The notes: generated from the letters alone by a model not told the origin. Shown: positions 20,001 through 29,493, counted from the stretch's first letter. The stretch is DNA of 41,865 nucleotides from Cellvibrio sp. OA-2007 (GCF_000953825.1 NZ_BBUL01000076.1:1-41865), one strand, 5' to 3'. Made by a program: numbers and translations.

Positions 20001-20076
20001 TTACGCGGAAGATAATTTAGGTGAAGTGAATGATTACGGTCCACGCATCTTTGCTGGGGTCACCGTAAAGTTCTAA
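17047..20076 (+). CDS. TonB-dependent outer-membrane receptor
   Basis: 1009 residues. A basic N-terminal extension precedes a hydrophobic signal segment ending near AALA (about residue 48). A TonB-box-like EEVIVTG follows, then the plug domain (ATTIVDGLSASDIGEMPALSIGEALE... RGLGP... FPSELMSKVAIAKTQDASMIEGGVAGVI). The rest is a beta-barrel ending in Phe (GVTVKF), as outer-membrane proteins do. Plug and barrel features resemble the TonB-Xanth-Caul group, whose characterised members mostly import oligosaccharides in polysaccharide-degrading bacteria. The substrate cannot be named because no glycoside hydrolase, transporter or regulator sits beside it. It has its own promoter and palindrome upstream and a strong terminator after. 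Confidence 0.93.
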   Translation: MSIEQTKQRKSSTIAQQLSFTQRPLTRWIAVLSVAGITSPLMSGAALAQQQKPAAGAVEEVIVTGTRKLVQDQIAIKRDATTIVDGLSASDIGEMPALSIGEALEAITGAASHRENGGATEITIRGLGPFLSATHFNGREATNGSGDRSVNFSQFPSELMSKVAIAKTQDASMIEGGVAGVIMLETLKPLTYGKQRIQIDAKANYNPDQQNVDNSLQSDLGYRGTFSYVDQFELGNGQALGISLGMQRQNISQPEAEYRSSSPTGSSLWACLNDPTNTNEGFFRGSSGDCEDRRSGGSNQGYDTEIDPTTGKAISDGTPYAWTGSSRSFRQNETSDERDSIFFALQYQPSEDWDINLDTQISDRTQAEDRHDLIFEQKRVTPGVTGETLVTNGNGGILHWEGVPRIEADGEKFSREENYKAYGLSVAHQVNDQLKIDVDASYSQTLREELQITNRAQGDRIPLTWTMGSTIPTITVENQDLTDHSWFDGGYRTRIDRENVRENEIKGLRVDFDYETDGGFITGVKGGLRGSELSFVQFGGSQGNGSRTEYTSSNSAVVDAIIDNCAIAFPESGFLSSVRDGNLITNLDSDGNVIAEGTGNSFTAFRNQCFSSALVEANGDAFAYPDVELVNPGSTNVTETTYAAYLMADYETQFMQRGLRGNFGVRVVDTDVSSIGYRDRYQVATDPVTGVVSIDTIDGDIESVKGGGSYTELLPSINVVWDYDDDKIIRGGIYRGMSRINPSDMGYSRTFTTDDDADPTTLDDLLVGANGSGNPDAQPLMSWNADVSWEWYPNDDAIFAAGLYYKKFQGGFEQRTVMENFVIDGQNVSLPITNAVTTDKSSNLYGLEASVAYRFDSGIGVKLGYNWADTDFEFEDSNYGDTYVTGLDGTTTQLTAGIVPPASVPGFSEHVFNGQVYYQIGEFDAAIIYKYRSGYFQPYTSNGTRLRYVGDVGTWEARASYNITDNVKVKLEAINLFSAPKEQYFYAEDNLGEVNDYGPRIFAGVTVKF

Positions 20077-20096
20077 TGTTTGATAAGCGCCAAAAT

Positions 20097-20130
20097 AAAA
20101 ACGCCTGACCAACATTGGTCAGGCGTTTTT
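20097..20130. terminator. Bidirectional terminator between the TonB receptor and the DUF3313 gene
   Basis: Stem ACGCCTGACC / GGTCAGGCGT with inner AACATT loop, flanked by A-run on the left and T-run on the right. It therefore serves both convergent genes. Confidence 0.9.
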
Positions 20131-20143
20131 GTTTTCTAGCGGG

Positions 20144-20824
20144 TTAAGGCCTGGCGGAGAGTTTATCCAATTCTGTACGCAAATGACGCAACCATTGGTT
20201 AAATGCAAGGCGTACCTGAATGTTATTGGTGACACGATTATTCTCTTCCCATATGCGCCCCAAATCGCGCTGGTCGGTAATAATGGCCAAGGGCTTACCG
20301 GATACAGAATCGTAGAGCGAAATTTCCAGCGTCATAGTGCCCATACCTTCGCTATACACTTTCACATGAGTTGGGCGCCCTTTCATATCATCTTTACTGG
20401 CAAGCGGTGCTATTTCCAATACTTTGGCCGACACGGTCATCACATCGGCTCCCGCTTTCATCGCCGTTGAATAGGTGCCATCGGCAATTAAATTATTCAT
20501 CAAGGCTTCGGTGTAACGCTCTTGATAATAGCGACGATCGCTATCGTTCAACTCCCAGGGCGTATCGTCGATCAAGTTAGTGGATGAAGGCTTACGGATT
20601 TTCACATCGCTCAAATCCAACTGTTCAACCAACAGTTTTTTGTACTGCGCAAACTCTGCGCCTTTAGCGATAAAAGTACCGTCAAAACGGGTTTTTTCCA
20701 CCACCGTTAAACCGGCCTTGTCCGCTTTTAACTGCGCTTCTTTTTCGTGCGGTTTAGTGAATGAACAACCCGCCACGATACTGGCGGCCAACACAACTAG
20801 TGCAAGATTTTTCATGGTTTTCAT
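20144..20824 (-). CDS. DUF3313 lipoprotein
   Basis: 226 residues with a lipoprotein signal: basic start, hydrophobic stretch and lipobox IVAGC (Cys20). The mature part matches DUF3313 (LVEQLDLSDVKIRKPSS..., YYQERYTEAL, a conserved DVMTVSAKVLEI strand, and TMTLEISLYDSVSGKPLAII). Family members are outer-membrane or periplasmic lipoproteins of unknown function. It is convergent with the TonB receptor and shares its terminator. A second in-frame ATG (residue 4) is equally possible as a start. Confidence 0.85.
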   Translation of the reverse strand: MKTMKNLALVVLAASIVAGCSFTKPHEKEAQLKADKAGLTVVEKTRFDGTFIAKGAEFAQYKKLLVEQLDLSDVKIRKPSSTNLIDDTPWELNDSDRRYYQERYTEALMNNLIADGTYSTAMKAGADVMTVSAKVLEIAPLASKDDMKGRPTHVKVYSEGMGTMTLEISLYDSVSGKPLAIITDQRDLGRIWEENNRVTNNIQVRLAFNQWLRHLRTELDKLSARP

Positions 20825-21156
20825 AAGTTACCTACCTGTATCTCTGTGAGAGCGTTTGGCAGCCGGTGCTGCAGTGTACTTATAAGACGTTATTCGTAAA
20901 TCAGGGTTCAGTGGATGCTCATCCAACATGGCGCCTGACAGATTACAACAAAACGGCACCAGAGTCGTAAGCTATTGAAGCATAGATATAAATCCTGAGA
21001 TGTAATGCTTGTAAGGGAGTTTGTAATATTTTGTAGCCCTACTTCGTTAAGTAGACAGCTGACAAAAATCCGCATAAAAAAACAAATCCTAAAAAGCACA
21101 AAGGAGACCGAAGCCTCCTTTGTTGTTTTACTGCATCTAAATATCGCGAGAATTAA
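20825..21156. other. Gene-free region between the DUF3313 gene and purL
   Basis: 332 bases hold the upstream region of the DUF3313 gene (a TATAAG lies about 55 bases before its start on the minus strand, without a clear -35) and the purL terminator. The short open frames here show no protein character. Confidence 0.5.
21091..21123 (-). terminator. Rho-independent terminator of purL
   Basis: Read on the minus strand: stem ACAAAGGAG / CTCCTTTGT (21098-21123) closed over GCTTCGGT, then GC and five T residues. It starts about 34 bases after the purL stop. Confidence 0.85.
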
Positions 21157-24100
21157 TTAACCCACAAACACCCGTGCATTGCGGAACAAACGCAACCAGG
21201 CGCCATCATCTTTCCAGTCATCCGGTTTCCATGAATTGCTCACCGAGCGGAATACCCGCTCAGGGTGCGGCATCATGATGGTGACACGGCCATCTTTACT
21301 GCTAACACTGGTGATACCCAAGGGTGAACCATTGGGGTTGGCAGGATAGGTTTCAGTTGCGTTGATAGTGTTGTCGATAAAACGCAGCGCCACTGTACCG
21401 CTTTCGTTACAGGTTTTTAATGCATCGGCATTGGCAAATTCGGCGTAACCTTCACCGTGGGCGACGGCCACCGGCATATGTGAACCAGCCATGCCTTTGA
21501 ACAATACCGATGAAGATTCCTGCACTTGAACCAAGCTGAAACGCGCTTCAAATTGCTCCGACAAGTTGCGCACAAAACGCGGCCAATGATCTGCACCGGG
21601 AATGATATTTTTCAGGTTCGCCATCATCTGGCAACCGTTACACACGCCCAAACTGAAAGTGTCATCGCGGTGGAAGAAACGCTCGAACTCATCGCGCACT
21701 TTGTTATTGAACAAAATGGTTTTTGACCAGCCTTCACCTGCGCCGAGCACATCGCCGTAAGAGAAACCACCGCAAGCCACCAAGCCTTTGAAAGTTTCCA
21801 GCGATACACGGCCAGAGAGCAAATCGCTCATGTGTACATCAACTGCGTTGAAACCGGCGCGATCAAATGCGGCGGCCATTTCGATGTGGCCGTTAACACC
21901 CTGCTCACGCAATACGGCGATGGATGGACGCACACCAGTATTGATGAAGGGCGCAGCAACGTTTTCGTTGATGTCGTAACTAAGTTTGACACTCAAACCC
22001 GGATCATTTTTTACGATGCCATCGAATTCAGATTTGGCGCAGGCCGGGTTATCGCGCAAGGCTTGCATGCGATAGCTGGTTTCTGCCCAGAGTGATTGCA
22101 ATTGCGCACGGGCTTGGTTGAACAGCTCATTTGCACCTTGTTTAATCACCAAGGTATCGTTTGTATTCAAGCTGCCAATCGCTTTCACGCTCACACCTGC
22201 CGCCGCAAAACGTGCTTGCACTGCTGCAGAATTGGCGCGGGTGACTTGCACTACTGCACCGGCTTCTTCGTTGAACAGCACAGCCAGCGCATCTGCACCC
22301 AAACCGTCCAAATCAACGCTGACACCGGTGTGACCGGCAAAGGCCATTTCAGCGAGCGTGGTAAACAAACCGCCGTCGCTGCGGTCGTGGTAGGCGAGCA
22401 ATTCATTAGCGGCAAGGCTCGCTTGCATCGCATTAAAGAAACCTTTGAGTTGTGCGCCGGAATCCAAATCAGCGGGAACATCGCCCAACTGGTTGTAAAC
22501 CTGCGCCAAAATCGAACCACCCAAACGGTTTTTGCCGTTGCCCAAATCGAGCAGCAACAATTCGGTATCGCCCTTGTCGGTGCGCAGTTGTGGGGTCAGG
22601 GTTTGGCGAACATCGACTACCGGTGCAAACGCCGAAATAATCAGCGAGAGCGGCGCGGTCACGGCTTTATCTTCATTGCCGTCTTTCCATGCGGTGCGCA
22701 TGGACATTGAGTCTTTACCAACTGGAATAGTAATGCCGAGTTCAGGGCAAAGCTCCATACCGACTGCTTGCACGGTGCGATAGAGTTTTTCGTCTTCGCC
22801 TTTGTGGCCAGCAGCGCACATCCAGTTGGCCGAGAGTTTTACATCGGACAGCTTTTCGATGCGTGTTGCAGCGATATTGGTAATCGCCTCAGCAATTGCC
22901 ATACGGCCAGACGCAGGAGCATCGAGCAGCGCCAGCGGGGTGCGCTCGCCGATACTCATGGCTTCGCCTTTGATGCTGTCGTAACTCACCGTGGTAACGG
23001 CAACGTCAGCAACGGGAACTTGCCATGGACCGACCATTTGATCGCGCGCCACCATACCGGTGACCGAGCGGTCGCCAATGGTGATAAGGAAGTTTTTACT
23101 CGCCACGGCAGGATGCTTAAGTACCCGCTCCGCCGCTTCTTTTAATGCAATGCCATCCGTTGCAAACGCCTGTGTGACGGCTTGGTGTTTGTCGGCAGCG
23201 CGATGCATTTTTGGCGCTTTGCCAAACAATACCGACATAGGCAGATCGACCGGTTTAGCGTCGAAGTGTTTGTCGTTAACTAGCAGATGTTTCTCGTCAG
23301 TCGCCTCGCCCACTACTGCATAAGCTGCGCGCTCGCGCTGGCAGATAGCTTCAAAACGCGGCAGATCCGCCGGTTTGATCGCCAAGACATAACGCTCTTG
23401 CGACTCATTACACCAAATCGCCAATGGGCTCATACTCGGCTCATCGTTGGGCACATTGCGCAGTTCAAACTTGCCGCCGGTGCCGCCATCTTTCACCAAC
23501 TCAGGGAAGGCGTTGGATAAACCGCCCGCGCCCACATCGTGAATAAAGGCGATCGGGTTTTTATCGTCCAACTGCCAGCAGGCGTCGATCACTTCCTGAC
23601 AACGGCGCTCCATTTCCGGGTTTTGGCGCTGTACCGAGGCGAAATCCAGATCTTCTGACGATGAGCCAGACGCCATAGAAGATGCTGCACCACCGCCCAA
23701 ACCAATCAACATGGCTGGGCCGCCGAGCACGACTAATTTGGAACCGGCCGCAAAGGGCGGTTTTTCGATGTGTTCGGCTTTGATGTTGCCGTAACCACCG
23801 GCGAGCATAATCGGCTTGTGGTAGCCGCGACGCTCGCCGTCAAAGTTCTCTTCAAAGGTACGGAAGTAGCCGCAGATGTTAGGGCGACCGAATTCGTTGT
23901 TGAATGCAGCACCACCTATAGGACCATCAAGCATGATGTCGAGCGCCGTTACGATGCGGCCGGGTTTACCGTAGTTCTGTTCCCACGGCTGGACAAATTC
24001 GGGGATTTGCAGGTTGGATACGGTGAATCCATTCAAACCCACTTTGGGTTTGGAGCCACGGCCGACCGCACCTTCATCGCGAATTTCACCACCGGCACCA

Positions 24101-25026
24101 GTACCGGCGCCGGAGAATGGGGAGATCGCGGTCGGGTGGTTGTGGGTCTCAACCTTCATTAATAAATGAATCGGTTGCTGGGTGTATTCGTAGGCTTTGG
24201 TATCCGGATTGGGATAAAAGCGCCCTGCTTCGTGACCGACCACCACTGCGGCGTTATCGGCATAGGCCGAAAGCACATCCTCACCGCCGACTTCGTTGGT
24301 GTTTTTAATCATTTTGAACAGGCTGCGCTCCTGCTCAACACCGTCGATAGTCCAGGAGGCATTGAAGATTTTGTGGCGGCAGTGTTCAGAGTTGGCTTGG
24401 GCAAACATCATCAATTCAACATCGATGGGATTGCGACCGAGGGTTTTAAACGCATCAACTAAGTAGTCGATTTCATCATCCGCCAAGGCCAACCCGAGGG
24501 ATTTGTTGGCGGCAACCAACGCATCGCGGCCACCGCCAAGGATATCAACCGAGGTCTGCGGCGCTGGTGATTGGGATACAAACAATTGTTCAGCGGCTTC
24601 GAGGCGATCAAATACAGTTTCCACCATCCGATCATGCAACAGCGCCGCGATAACAGCGCGATCGGCTGCGCTTACAGCACCTGTCACATAGTAGGCTATG
24701 CCGCGCTCGATCCGGCGCACTGACTCAAGGCCGGTGTTTTTGGCGATATCAGTCGCTTTGGATGCCCAAGGGGAGATAGTTCCCAAGCGTGGCACTACCA
24801 AAAAGAGCTCGCCCTCATGACTTACTTGGCTTTCAACCTTAGGCCCATAAGTCAGCAGTTGTTGCAGCACGGATTGCTGTTCAGCACTCAAGGGCGCAGC
24901 AACATTGGCGAAATGCACAAACTCGGAACTCACACCGGTCACAGCGGGAACACGCTGTTGCAGGTTGGCCAAAAGTTTTTGCGTACGGAAACTGGAAAGA
25001 GCGGGAGCGCCACGCAGAATCAGCAT
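21157..25026 (-). CDS. purL: Phosphoribosylformylglycinamidine synthase
   Basis: 1289 residues, the length of the large single-chain gammaproteobacterial PurL. It converts FGAR, glutamine and ATP to FGAM in purine synthesis. Visible parts: N-terminal PurS-like region (starting [19 protein letters not shown]), the AIRS-like ATP-binding halves ([63 protein letters not shown]) and a C-terminal class I glutaminase with Cys1129 in [10 protein letters not shown] plus His1254 and Glu1256 in PHPER. It appears complete. purL and mltF are divergent neighbours in many gammaproteobacteria; here a hipA pair separates them. Confidence 0.98.
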   Translation of the reverse strand: MLILRGAPALSSFRTQKLLANLQQRVPAVTGVSSEFVHFANVAAPLSAEQQSVLQQLLTYGPKVESQVSHEGELFLVVPRLGTISPWASKATDIAKNTGLESVRRIERGIAYYVTGAVSAADRAVIAALLHDRMVETVFDRLEAAEQLFVSQSPAPQTSVDILGGGRDALVAANKSLGLALADDEIDYLVDAFKTLGRNPIDVELMMFAQANSEHCRHKIFNASWTIDGVEQERSLFKMIKNTNEVGGEDVLSAYADNAAVVVGHEAGRFYPNPDTKAYEYTQQPIHLLMKVETHNHPTAISPFSGAGTGAGGEIRDEGAVGRGSKPKVGLNGFTVSNLQIPEFVQPWEQNYGKPGRIVTALDIMLDGPIGGAAFNNEFGRPNICGYFRTFEENFDGERRGYHKPIMLAGGYGNIKAEHIEKPPFAAGSKLVVLGGPAMLIGLGGGAASSMASGSSSEDLDFASVQRQNPEMERRCQEVIDACWQLDDKNPIAFIHDVGAGGLSNAFPELVKDGGTGGKFELRNVPNDEPSMSPLAIWCNESQERYVLAIKPADLPRFEAICQRERAAYAVVGEATDEKHLLVNDKHFDAKPVDLPMSVLFGKAPKMHRAADKHQAVTQAFATDGIALKEAAERVLKHPAVASKNFLITIGDRSVTGMVARDQMVGPWQVPVADVAVTTVSYDSIKGEAMSIGERTPLALLDAPASGRMAIAEAITNIAATRIEKLSDVKLSANWMCAAGHKGEDEKLYRTVQAVGMELCPELGITIPVGKDSMSMRTAWKDGNEDKAVTAPLSLIISAFAPVVDVRQTLTPQLRTDKGDTELLLLDLGNGKNRLGGSILAQVYNQLGDVPADLDSGAQLKGFFNAMQASLAANELLAYHDRSDGGLFTTLAEMAFAGHTGVSVDLDGLGADALAVLFNEEAGAVVQVTRANSAAVQARFAAAGVSVKAIGSLNTNDTLVIKQGANELFNQARAQLQSLWAETSYRMQALRDNPACAKSEFDGIVKNDPGLSVKLSYDINENVAAPFINTGVRPSIAVLREQGVNGHIEMAAAFDRAGFNAVDVHMSDLLSGRVSLETFKGLVACGGFSYGDVLGAGEGWSKTILFNNKVRDEFERFFHRDDTFSLGVCNGCQMMANLKNIIPGADHWPRFVRNLSEQFEARFSLVQVQESSSVLFKGMAGSHMPVAVAHGEGYAEFANADALKTCNESGTVALRFIDNTINATETYPANPNGSPLGITSVSSKDGRVTIMMPHPERVFRSVSNSWKPDDWKDDGAWLRLFRNARVFVG

Positions 25027-25174
25027 AGTGGGAAGAGCCTCAGCATCGGGGGGATATGAAAAAGGCCGCCATTGTACTGGATTTTCCAGCAGATCAGGCA
25101 GGTTTTTATCCGCGCACGCCGCAACAACTAACCCTTAGGCTTAAGCGGCTATACAGCCCTTCCATAAATGATGT

Positions 25175-25867
25175 TCATTTAATTGTGAGGGTTGCTGCAT
25201 TAGCTTTTACAGCAGCAATACCCTTGTCTCTCTCAATACTTGAGGTATACATCTGGCTGGTACCAATAATCTTGCCGCTGGCTCCTTTAAGGTTGAAGTA
25301 GAATTTACCATTGATCGCTTCTTTGCGGTCATAGCGCTCATCCACTGGGCTGTTTTTTTGCGCTAAAGCAATCTCCGCCTCTGCCGCCACCCTAGACTCG
25401 TGGAATTCACCAATCAAAATCACCTCACCATTGCCAACTTTGAGTACAAAGTAAAATTGCCCTTTGTCATTTCTCCTGAGTTCGTACCAACCTAAAACCC
25501 TAAGCACATCTCTTTTAAAACTGGACAATCTATCTTGCCCAGAAACCAGAACATCTTCGGAGTCTTGTGCTTCCACTAATTTTTCAAACAGAAATTTACT
25601 GCTGGGCAATAACCCCAAACGAAGCCCAAAGGGTTTGAATACCGAATTAATAACGGCAATCGATTGGCTGCCGGTATCATTTTCTATATCGGACAGGGTG
25701 CGCCTGCTAACGCCTACCAGTGCGGCGTATTGATCCTGGCTCATCCCTAAAACCTCTTTGCGTAATTGCCGTAAAACCTTGCCCTCACTTAGCTCGCCAT
25801 CCAAAATTTTCTGCAAGCTGGTAACTAGCAATGCTTCGCGCTCTTGTGGTGTTAGTAATTTCATCAT
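25175..25867 (-). CDS. HTH regulator fused to two DUF1508 (YegP) repeats, candidate HipB-like antitoxin
   Basis: 230 residues. An XRE/HipB-like helix-turn-helix occupies about 31-90 (MSQDQYAALVGVSRRTLSDIENDTG). A linker leads to two DUF1508/YegP-type repeats: about 135-172 (GQFYFVLKVGNGEVILIGE) and about 187-225 (GKFYFNLKGASGKIIGTSQMY, then AAVKANA). HipB is normally about 70-110 residues with no such tail, so this is an unusual fusion. It starts 17 bases after the hipA stop on the same strand, so the two are almost certainly co-transcribed, in the order toxin first. It probably binds the inverted repeats upstream of hipA and neutralises HipA; both are inferred. The start could be either of two adjacent ATG codons. 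Confidence 0.82.
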   Translation of the reverse strand: MMKLLTPQEREALLVTSLQKILDGELSEGKVLRQLRKEVLGMSQDQYAALVGVSRRTLSDIENDTGSQSIAVINSVFKPFGLRLGLLPSSKFLFEKLVEAQDSEDVLVSGQDRLSSFKRDVLRVLGWYELRRNDKGQFYFVLKVGNGEVILIGEFHESRVAAEAEIALAQKNSPVDERYDRKEAINGKFYFNLKGASGKIIGTSQMYTSSIERDKGIAAVKANAATLTIK

Positions 25868-25884
25868 CTCGCCGCTACAAAAAG

Positions 25885-27237
25885 TTAGTTCAATAGCTCC
25901 CAGGCTTTTAATTTTTCATCCAAAAAATCAAAACCTATCGCTGGCAGTTGCAGTAATCGTGTGGATACACCGCGCTCGGCAAGCCGCTCAGGCAGACCTT
26001 TGAGTTTTTTGGCCAGCGCCATCAGTTCTTCAATAATAGCTTCCGGCGGTGCAACATCAGCCAATGCATGGGCAATCTTAATCCAATCAAAACGCCCGCC
26101 CTCTTCATAGGGTGAACCCCAGGTAGTGCTGCGAGTTATGCCTTCAGGGTCTGCTTTCATGGGTGCAAAATCATAAACTGGTGCCAAGGTAATACCTTGC
26201 GGGCGCTTGATCAGGGAGGTATTGCGCCCATGGTTATCGGAATTGCCGAAGACGACATTTAAAAAATCGCGTTTTACCCATTCGACCACAAATGCTTGTT
26301 GATCAAATGGTTCACCTAACTCTGTTACGCGATATTGCGCACGTAAAACTCGCAAGGTATCGCGCAGGGCAGTGAAATGATTGAGATAAGCACTAGGGGC
26401 TTTGCCAAGCACAGCGTAGAGTGATTCCAAACCGTAGCGCTGCTGCTGGCCACTGATAAAATCCACATCAAAACGCGGCAACCAAAGTGAAGGATAGCGC
26501 TCGCCCTCCAAGAGCCGCATATGCTGCGTATTAATAGTTTCAATGCCTAGAGCATTCAGTTCTTGATAGTAGTGAAATTCGGCGCGCAAAATATCGCAGT
26601 CATCCTGAGTACGATTGCCACGCGGGAATTTCACTAAATAATGCTGATCGCTGTTGGCTAAATCGTCTTGATAGGTATCAATCCAAATTTCATCACGCGC
26701 CGAGCAACGCACCAATAATTTAGGCGCCTCCCCTCCGGCACCTGTGGCACCACCACTGGCTGCACCCATCGCTTGCGCATATTCGAGAAAGTCACTGTGG
26801 CGCTCAACAACATCTCTGAGCTGAAAGCGCATCTGTGTTAGTTGGCTGCCGTCGACTTTAACCGGCAGCGCTTCTTTAATACGCAAGTTGCCTACCGGCG
26901 CTATAGTGCCTCGGGCGAGCAACTGGTAATCCTGCTGCGCGGGCGACAAATGGCCAATATCCAAATAATTGACCCAGTAACGCCGACTGGCTCCGGCGGG
27001 CATGATGTCATCCAAAAAAGCAAACCAGGGTTTACTGCGGTAGATTTGCATGAGATCCACAGGCAAGCTCAAGCTGCAGGCACATCCATCATCCCGTCCT
27101 AGGTATTCAAGTGCGTAACGCTGGGGATGGTAGCTTAACTGTGCAAGCCCATAGCGCCCCGCCGCAGGATCGGCAATATCCAGCAGCGCGGCATCTTGCC
27201 ACTTATCATGGTGAAATAATTGAAGAGTGAGAGTCAT
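25885..27237 (-). CDS. hipA: HipA-type serine/threonine kinase (toxin)
   Basis: 450 residues from the ATG at 27237; an in-frame TTG at 27267 lies inside a palindrome and is less likely the start. HipA kinases phosphorylate aminoacyl-tRNA synthetases (GltX for E. coli HipA) and cause growth arrest. Seen here: an N-terminal subdomain, a Gly-rich loop with APK (GGATGAGGEAPK, about 162-173), catalytic GNSDNHGRN (331-339, Asp334) and the metal-binding YDFAP (355-359). All key kinase positions are present, so it looks active. The sequence is of the longer YjjJ-like branch rather than a close match to E. coli HipA; the target is unknown. Confidence 0.88.
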   Translation of the reverse strand: MTLTLQLFHHDKWQDAALLDIADPAAGRYGLAQLSYHPQRYALEYLGRDDGCACSLSLPVDLMQIYRSKPWFAFLDDIMPAGASRRYWVNYLDIGHLSPAQQDYQLLARGTIAPVGNLRIKEALPVKVDGSQLTQMRFQLRDVVERHSDFLEYAQAMGAASGGATGAGGEAPKLLVRCSARDEIWIDTYQDDLANSDQHYLVKFPRGNRTQDDCDILRAEFHYYQELNALGIETINTQHMRLLEGERYPSLWLPRFDVDFISGQQQRYGLESLYAVLGKAPSAYLNHFTALRDTLRVLRAQYRVTELGEPFDQQAFVVEWVKRDFLNVVFGNSDNHGRNTSLIKRPQGITLAPVYDFAPMKADPEGITRSTTWGSPYEEGGRFDWIKIAHALADVAPPEAIIEELMALAKKLKGLPERLAERGVSTRLLQLPAIGFDFLDEKLKAWELLN

Positions 27238-27247
27238 AGCTTCGTTT

Positions 27248-27349
27248 TTGAGAAAAATATTTCTCAAATATTAACATTCAATTGAAAAAAGAGAAATATT
27301 TTGCACATTATTATATTTAATTGGACACATTGAGCAAAATATCACTCAA
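27248..27349 (-). promoter_or_regulatory. hipA promoter with two TTGAG-N10-CTCAA inverted repeats
   Basis: Two 20-base inverted repeats share the arms TTGAG/CTCAA with a 10-base centre: 27248-27267 (arms extend to a perfect TTTGAGAAA/TTTCTCAAA) and 27330-27349 (arms extend to ATTGAG/CTCAAT). Centres are 82 bases apart, about eight helical turns. On the minus strand a promoter TTGCTC (27337-27332), 16-base spacer, TATAAT (27315-27310) lies between and within them: the -35 is inside the distal repeat, and the proximal repeat is in the leader just before the ATG. This layout fits autorepression by the HTH partner. Confidence 0.68.
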
Positions 27350-27895
27350 TATCTTTATGGCTACGCCTGCCCAATACATAAATCCTCCTGATATGAACGC
27401 CCCTACCTCCTACCGCCAGTCGGGTTATCGATCAAGTTTAATAAATAGGCATGACTGGCAATTGGATTTATTGGTGTAGATAAAACCAAACCGCATTGCA
27501 GCTTATAACTAAAAAATCTCAATTTTGGCGATTTTTTGTGCAATTTTTTAACAAAAACTTACTCCTTCTGATCCTTTTTTGATGTTCTCTGATACGCCAA
27601 AGGCGTCAAAAGTCACATTTTTTAGTATTTTTTTGACCGTTTGTCGGCTTTAGTCATACGGCTGAAAATCGGCAAAACCCTTGCAATTTGCGGGACCAAG
27701 GCAAAAAAGGTCAAATTTTCACCATTCCCCTAGCCCATATATGCTCAAAAAACAAGCTAGGCGGCCTCAAAAGCCACAGATAAAATGGCGGGGTATTTGC
27801 ACGGGTCATTAATGGATTGGATTCGGCATGAATGCGCACACACGAAGAGAACAGCCTTTCGAGCGTTGCACTTCAGCAACCGGAGTAACCCCCTT
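27350..27895. other. Gene-free AT-rich region upstream of mltF
   Basis: No protein-like frame is visible here. A short hairpin (ACGCC-AAA-GGCGT) lies near 27594-27606 and several T-runs occur, but no strong terminator. The mltF promoter must be here; I see no convincing hexamer pair. An upstream in-frame ATG at 27785 would add 37 residues to MltF that look like non-coding sequence. Confidence 0.4.
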
Positions 27896-29416
27896 ATGGA
27901 AATTCGCAAACGATCAGCGTTAGTGATTAAGTCCATCCTAACGAGCTTTGTTATAGGTTCGTTATTTATTGCCAGCAGTGTATTGCTGGTACGTAGCACC
28001 CCTCCAACCCAGTTGGAGAAAGTACTTGAAGCAGGCGAATTGCGTGTTGTATCCACCAATGGCCCTACTACCTACTACGAAGGCTCCGATGGCCTGACGG
28101 GTTTTGAATATAGCCTTGTGAAAGGCTTTGCAGATTCGCTCGGCCTGAAATTAGTGATTGAAGATGAGCCGGACCTGAGCGAGATGCTTAACAGCGTTAG
28201 CGAGCAGAAGGTTCACTTTGCCGCAGCCAGTTTGACCGAACTGGAAAGCGGCAATACTCATGTCACTTTTGCTACCCCCTTTATGCAGGTTACCCAGCAG
28301 CTGATTTACAACAGCCGCCGCCCCCAACCTACCAGCATCAAAGACTTGCAAGGTAAAGAAGTACTGGTAATTGCCAACAGCTCCCATGCTGAGCGCCTCA
28401 AGGCACTGCAAAGCCAATTTCCCAAGCTGAATTGGCGAGCACTGGACAATGTTGAGATGATCGACCTACTGGATATGATCAATAAAGGCGAAGCCGATTA
28501 TGCAGTGATTGACTCTAGCGCCTACGATCTCAATCGCTGGTCCTACCCTAAGGCGCAATTAGCGTTTGATGTAAGTGATCCGCAGCCATTGGCGTGGGCA
28601 TTTCCCACCCAACAGGACACCACCTTATTTGATGCAGCACAGCAATACCTAAACAGCATCAAAGCCGATGGCAGCCTCGCCAAAGTGACCGAAGAATTCT
28701 TTGATCGCCACATTGAAGAAGTAACAACCGGCGAAGCAATGGCCTTCACCTATCGCCTTGAGCAGCGTTTACCGCAATGGATTGATGATATGCAAGCGGC
28801 CGCGGCCAAATACAATCTGGATTGGCAATTACTCGCCGCCATCAGCTATCAGGAATCTCACTGGAAAGCCGATGCCCGCTCTCATACCGGCGTGCGCGGT
28901 TTGATGATGCTCACCCGAAATACCGCCAAAGCCATGGGCATCAAAGATCGTGAAGATCCACAGCAAAGTATCCAAGGTGGCGCCAAGTACTTCAGTATTG
29001 TTATGAAGCGCCTCCCCAAACGTATTAAAGGTGAAGACAGACTAAACATGGCGTTGGCAGCGTACAACCAGGGTCTTGGTCATGTGGAAGATGCGCGCGT
29101 ACTCACCGAGCGCATGGGCGGTGACCCCACTAAGTGGGATGATGTGCGCAAATACATGCCGCTACTCGCCAAACAACAGTATTACAGCCGTGCCAAACAC
29201 GGTTATATGCGCGGTTGGGAGCCGGTCGGATTTGTGGATAACGTGCGCAACTACTACAAAATTATCGCCTGGCATCAACAGCAAAAAGAGTTCCGCCTCG
29301 CCACTACAAATAATGGCAACCGCCTGTCCGCCAATACCCGTCGGGATGATAGCGAAAAAAACAGCGCGGCTAGCGATACACTGGAAAGCACCAGCAATAC
29401 AGTCTCCCTACTGTGA
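27896..29416 (+). CDS. mltF: Membrane-bound lytic murein transglycosylase F
   Basis: 506 residues from the ATG at 27896 (CGGAG about 10 bases upstream). N-terminal signal/anchor (about 10-31), then a solute-binding-protein-3-like domain (about 38-275, starting EKVLEAGELRVVSTNGPTTYY) and an SLT transglycosylase domain (about 295-430) with catalytic Glu320 in SYQESHWKADARSHTGVRGLMMLT. It cleaves peptidoglycan glycan strands to 1,6-anhydro products in the periplasm. The domain order and length match MltF. Its usual neighbour purL lies upstream on the other strand beyond the hipA pair. Confidence 0.96.
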   Translation: MEIRKRSALVIKSILTSFVIGSLFIASSVLLVRSTPPTQLEKVLEAGELRVVSTNGPTTYYEGSDGLTGFEYSLVKGFADSLGLKLVIEDEPDLSEMLNSVSEQKVHFAAASLTELESGNTHVTFATPFMQVTQQLIYNSRRPQPTSIKDLQGKEVLVIANSSHAERLKALQSQFPKLNWRALDNVEMIDLLDMINKGEADYAVIDSSAYDLNRWSYPKAQLAFDVSDPQPLAWAFPTQQDTTLFDAAQQYLNSIKADGSLAKVTEEFFDRHIEEVTTGEAMAFTYRLEQRLPQWIDDMQAAAAKYNLDWQLLAAISYQESHWKADARSHTGVRGLMMLTRNTAKAMGIKDREDPQQSIQGGAKYFSIVMKRLPKRIKGEDRLNMALAAYNQGLGHVEDARVLTERMGGDPTKWDDVRKYMPLLAKQQYYSRAKHGYMRGWEPVGFVDNVRNYYKIIAWHQQQKEFRLATTNNGNRLSANTRRDDSEKNSAASDTLESTSNTVSLL

Positions 29417-29466
29417 TTCAAATAATCGTGTGGCTCGTATAAAAAGAGATAGATCTACGCTCACCT

Positions 29467-29493
29467 AAACTGCCGCACTTGCGGCAGTTTTTG
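29467..29493 (+). terminator. Rho-independent terminator of mltF
   Basis: Perfect 10-bp stem AAACTGCCGC / GCGGCAGTTT with ACTT loop, followed by TT G TTT. Confidence 0.85.

Noticed and set aside
22096-22710. A 204-codon open frame antisense to purL.
   Set aside because: Shadow of the purL coding strand; no recognisable domain, Cys/His-rich random composition and no ribosome site.
27238-27267. TTG at 27267 as the hipA start.
   Set aside because: It lies inside the proximal inverted repeat and the added residues are not family-like; the ATG at 27237 begins the conserved N-terminal subdomain.
27590-27625. Short hairpin plus T-rich stretch as a terminator.
   Set aside because: The stem is only five or six pairs and the T-run is about ten bases away; no upstream transcript is evident.
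27785-27895. Upstream ATG at 27785 as the mltF start.
   Set aside because: The added residues lack signal-peptide character; the ATG at 27896 has a ribosome site and is followed directly by a normal membrane signal.
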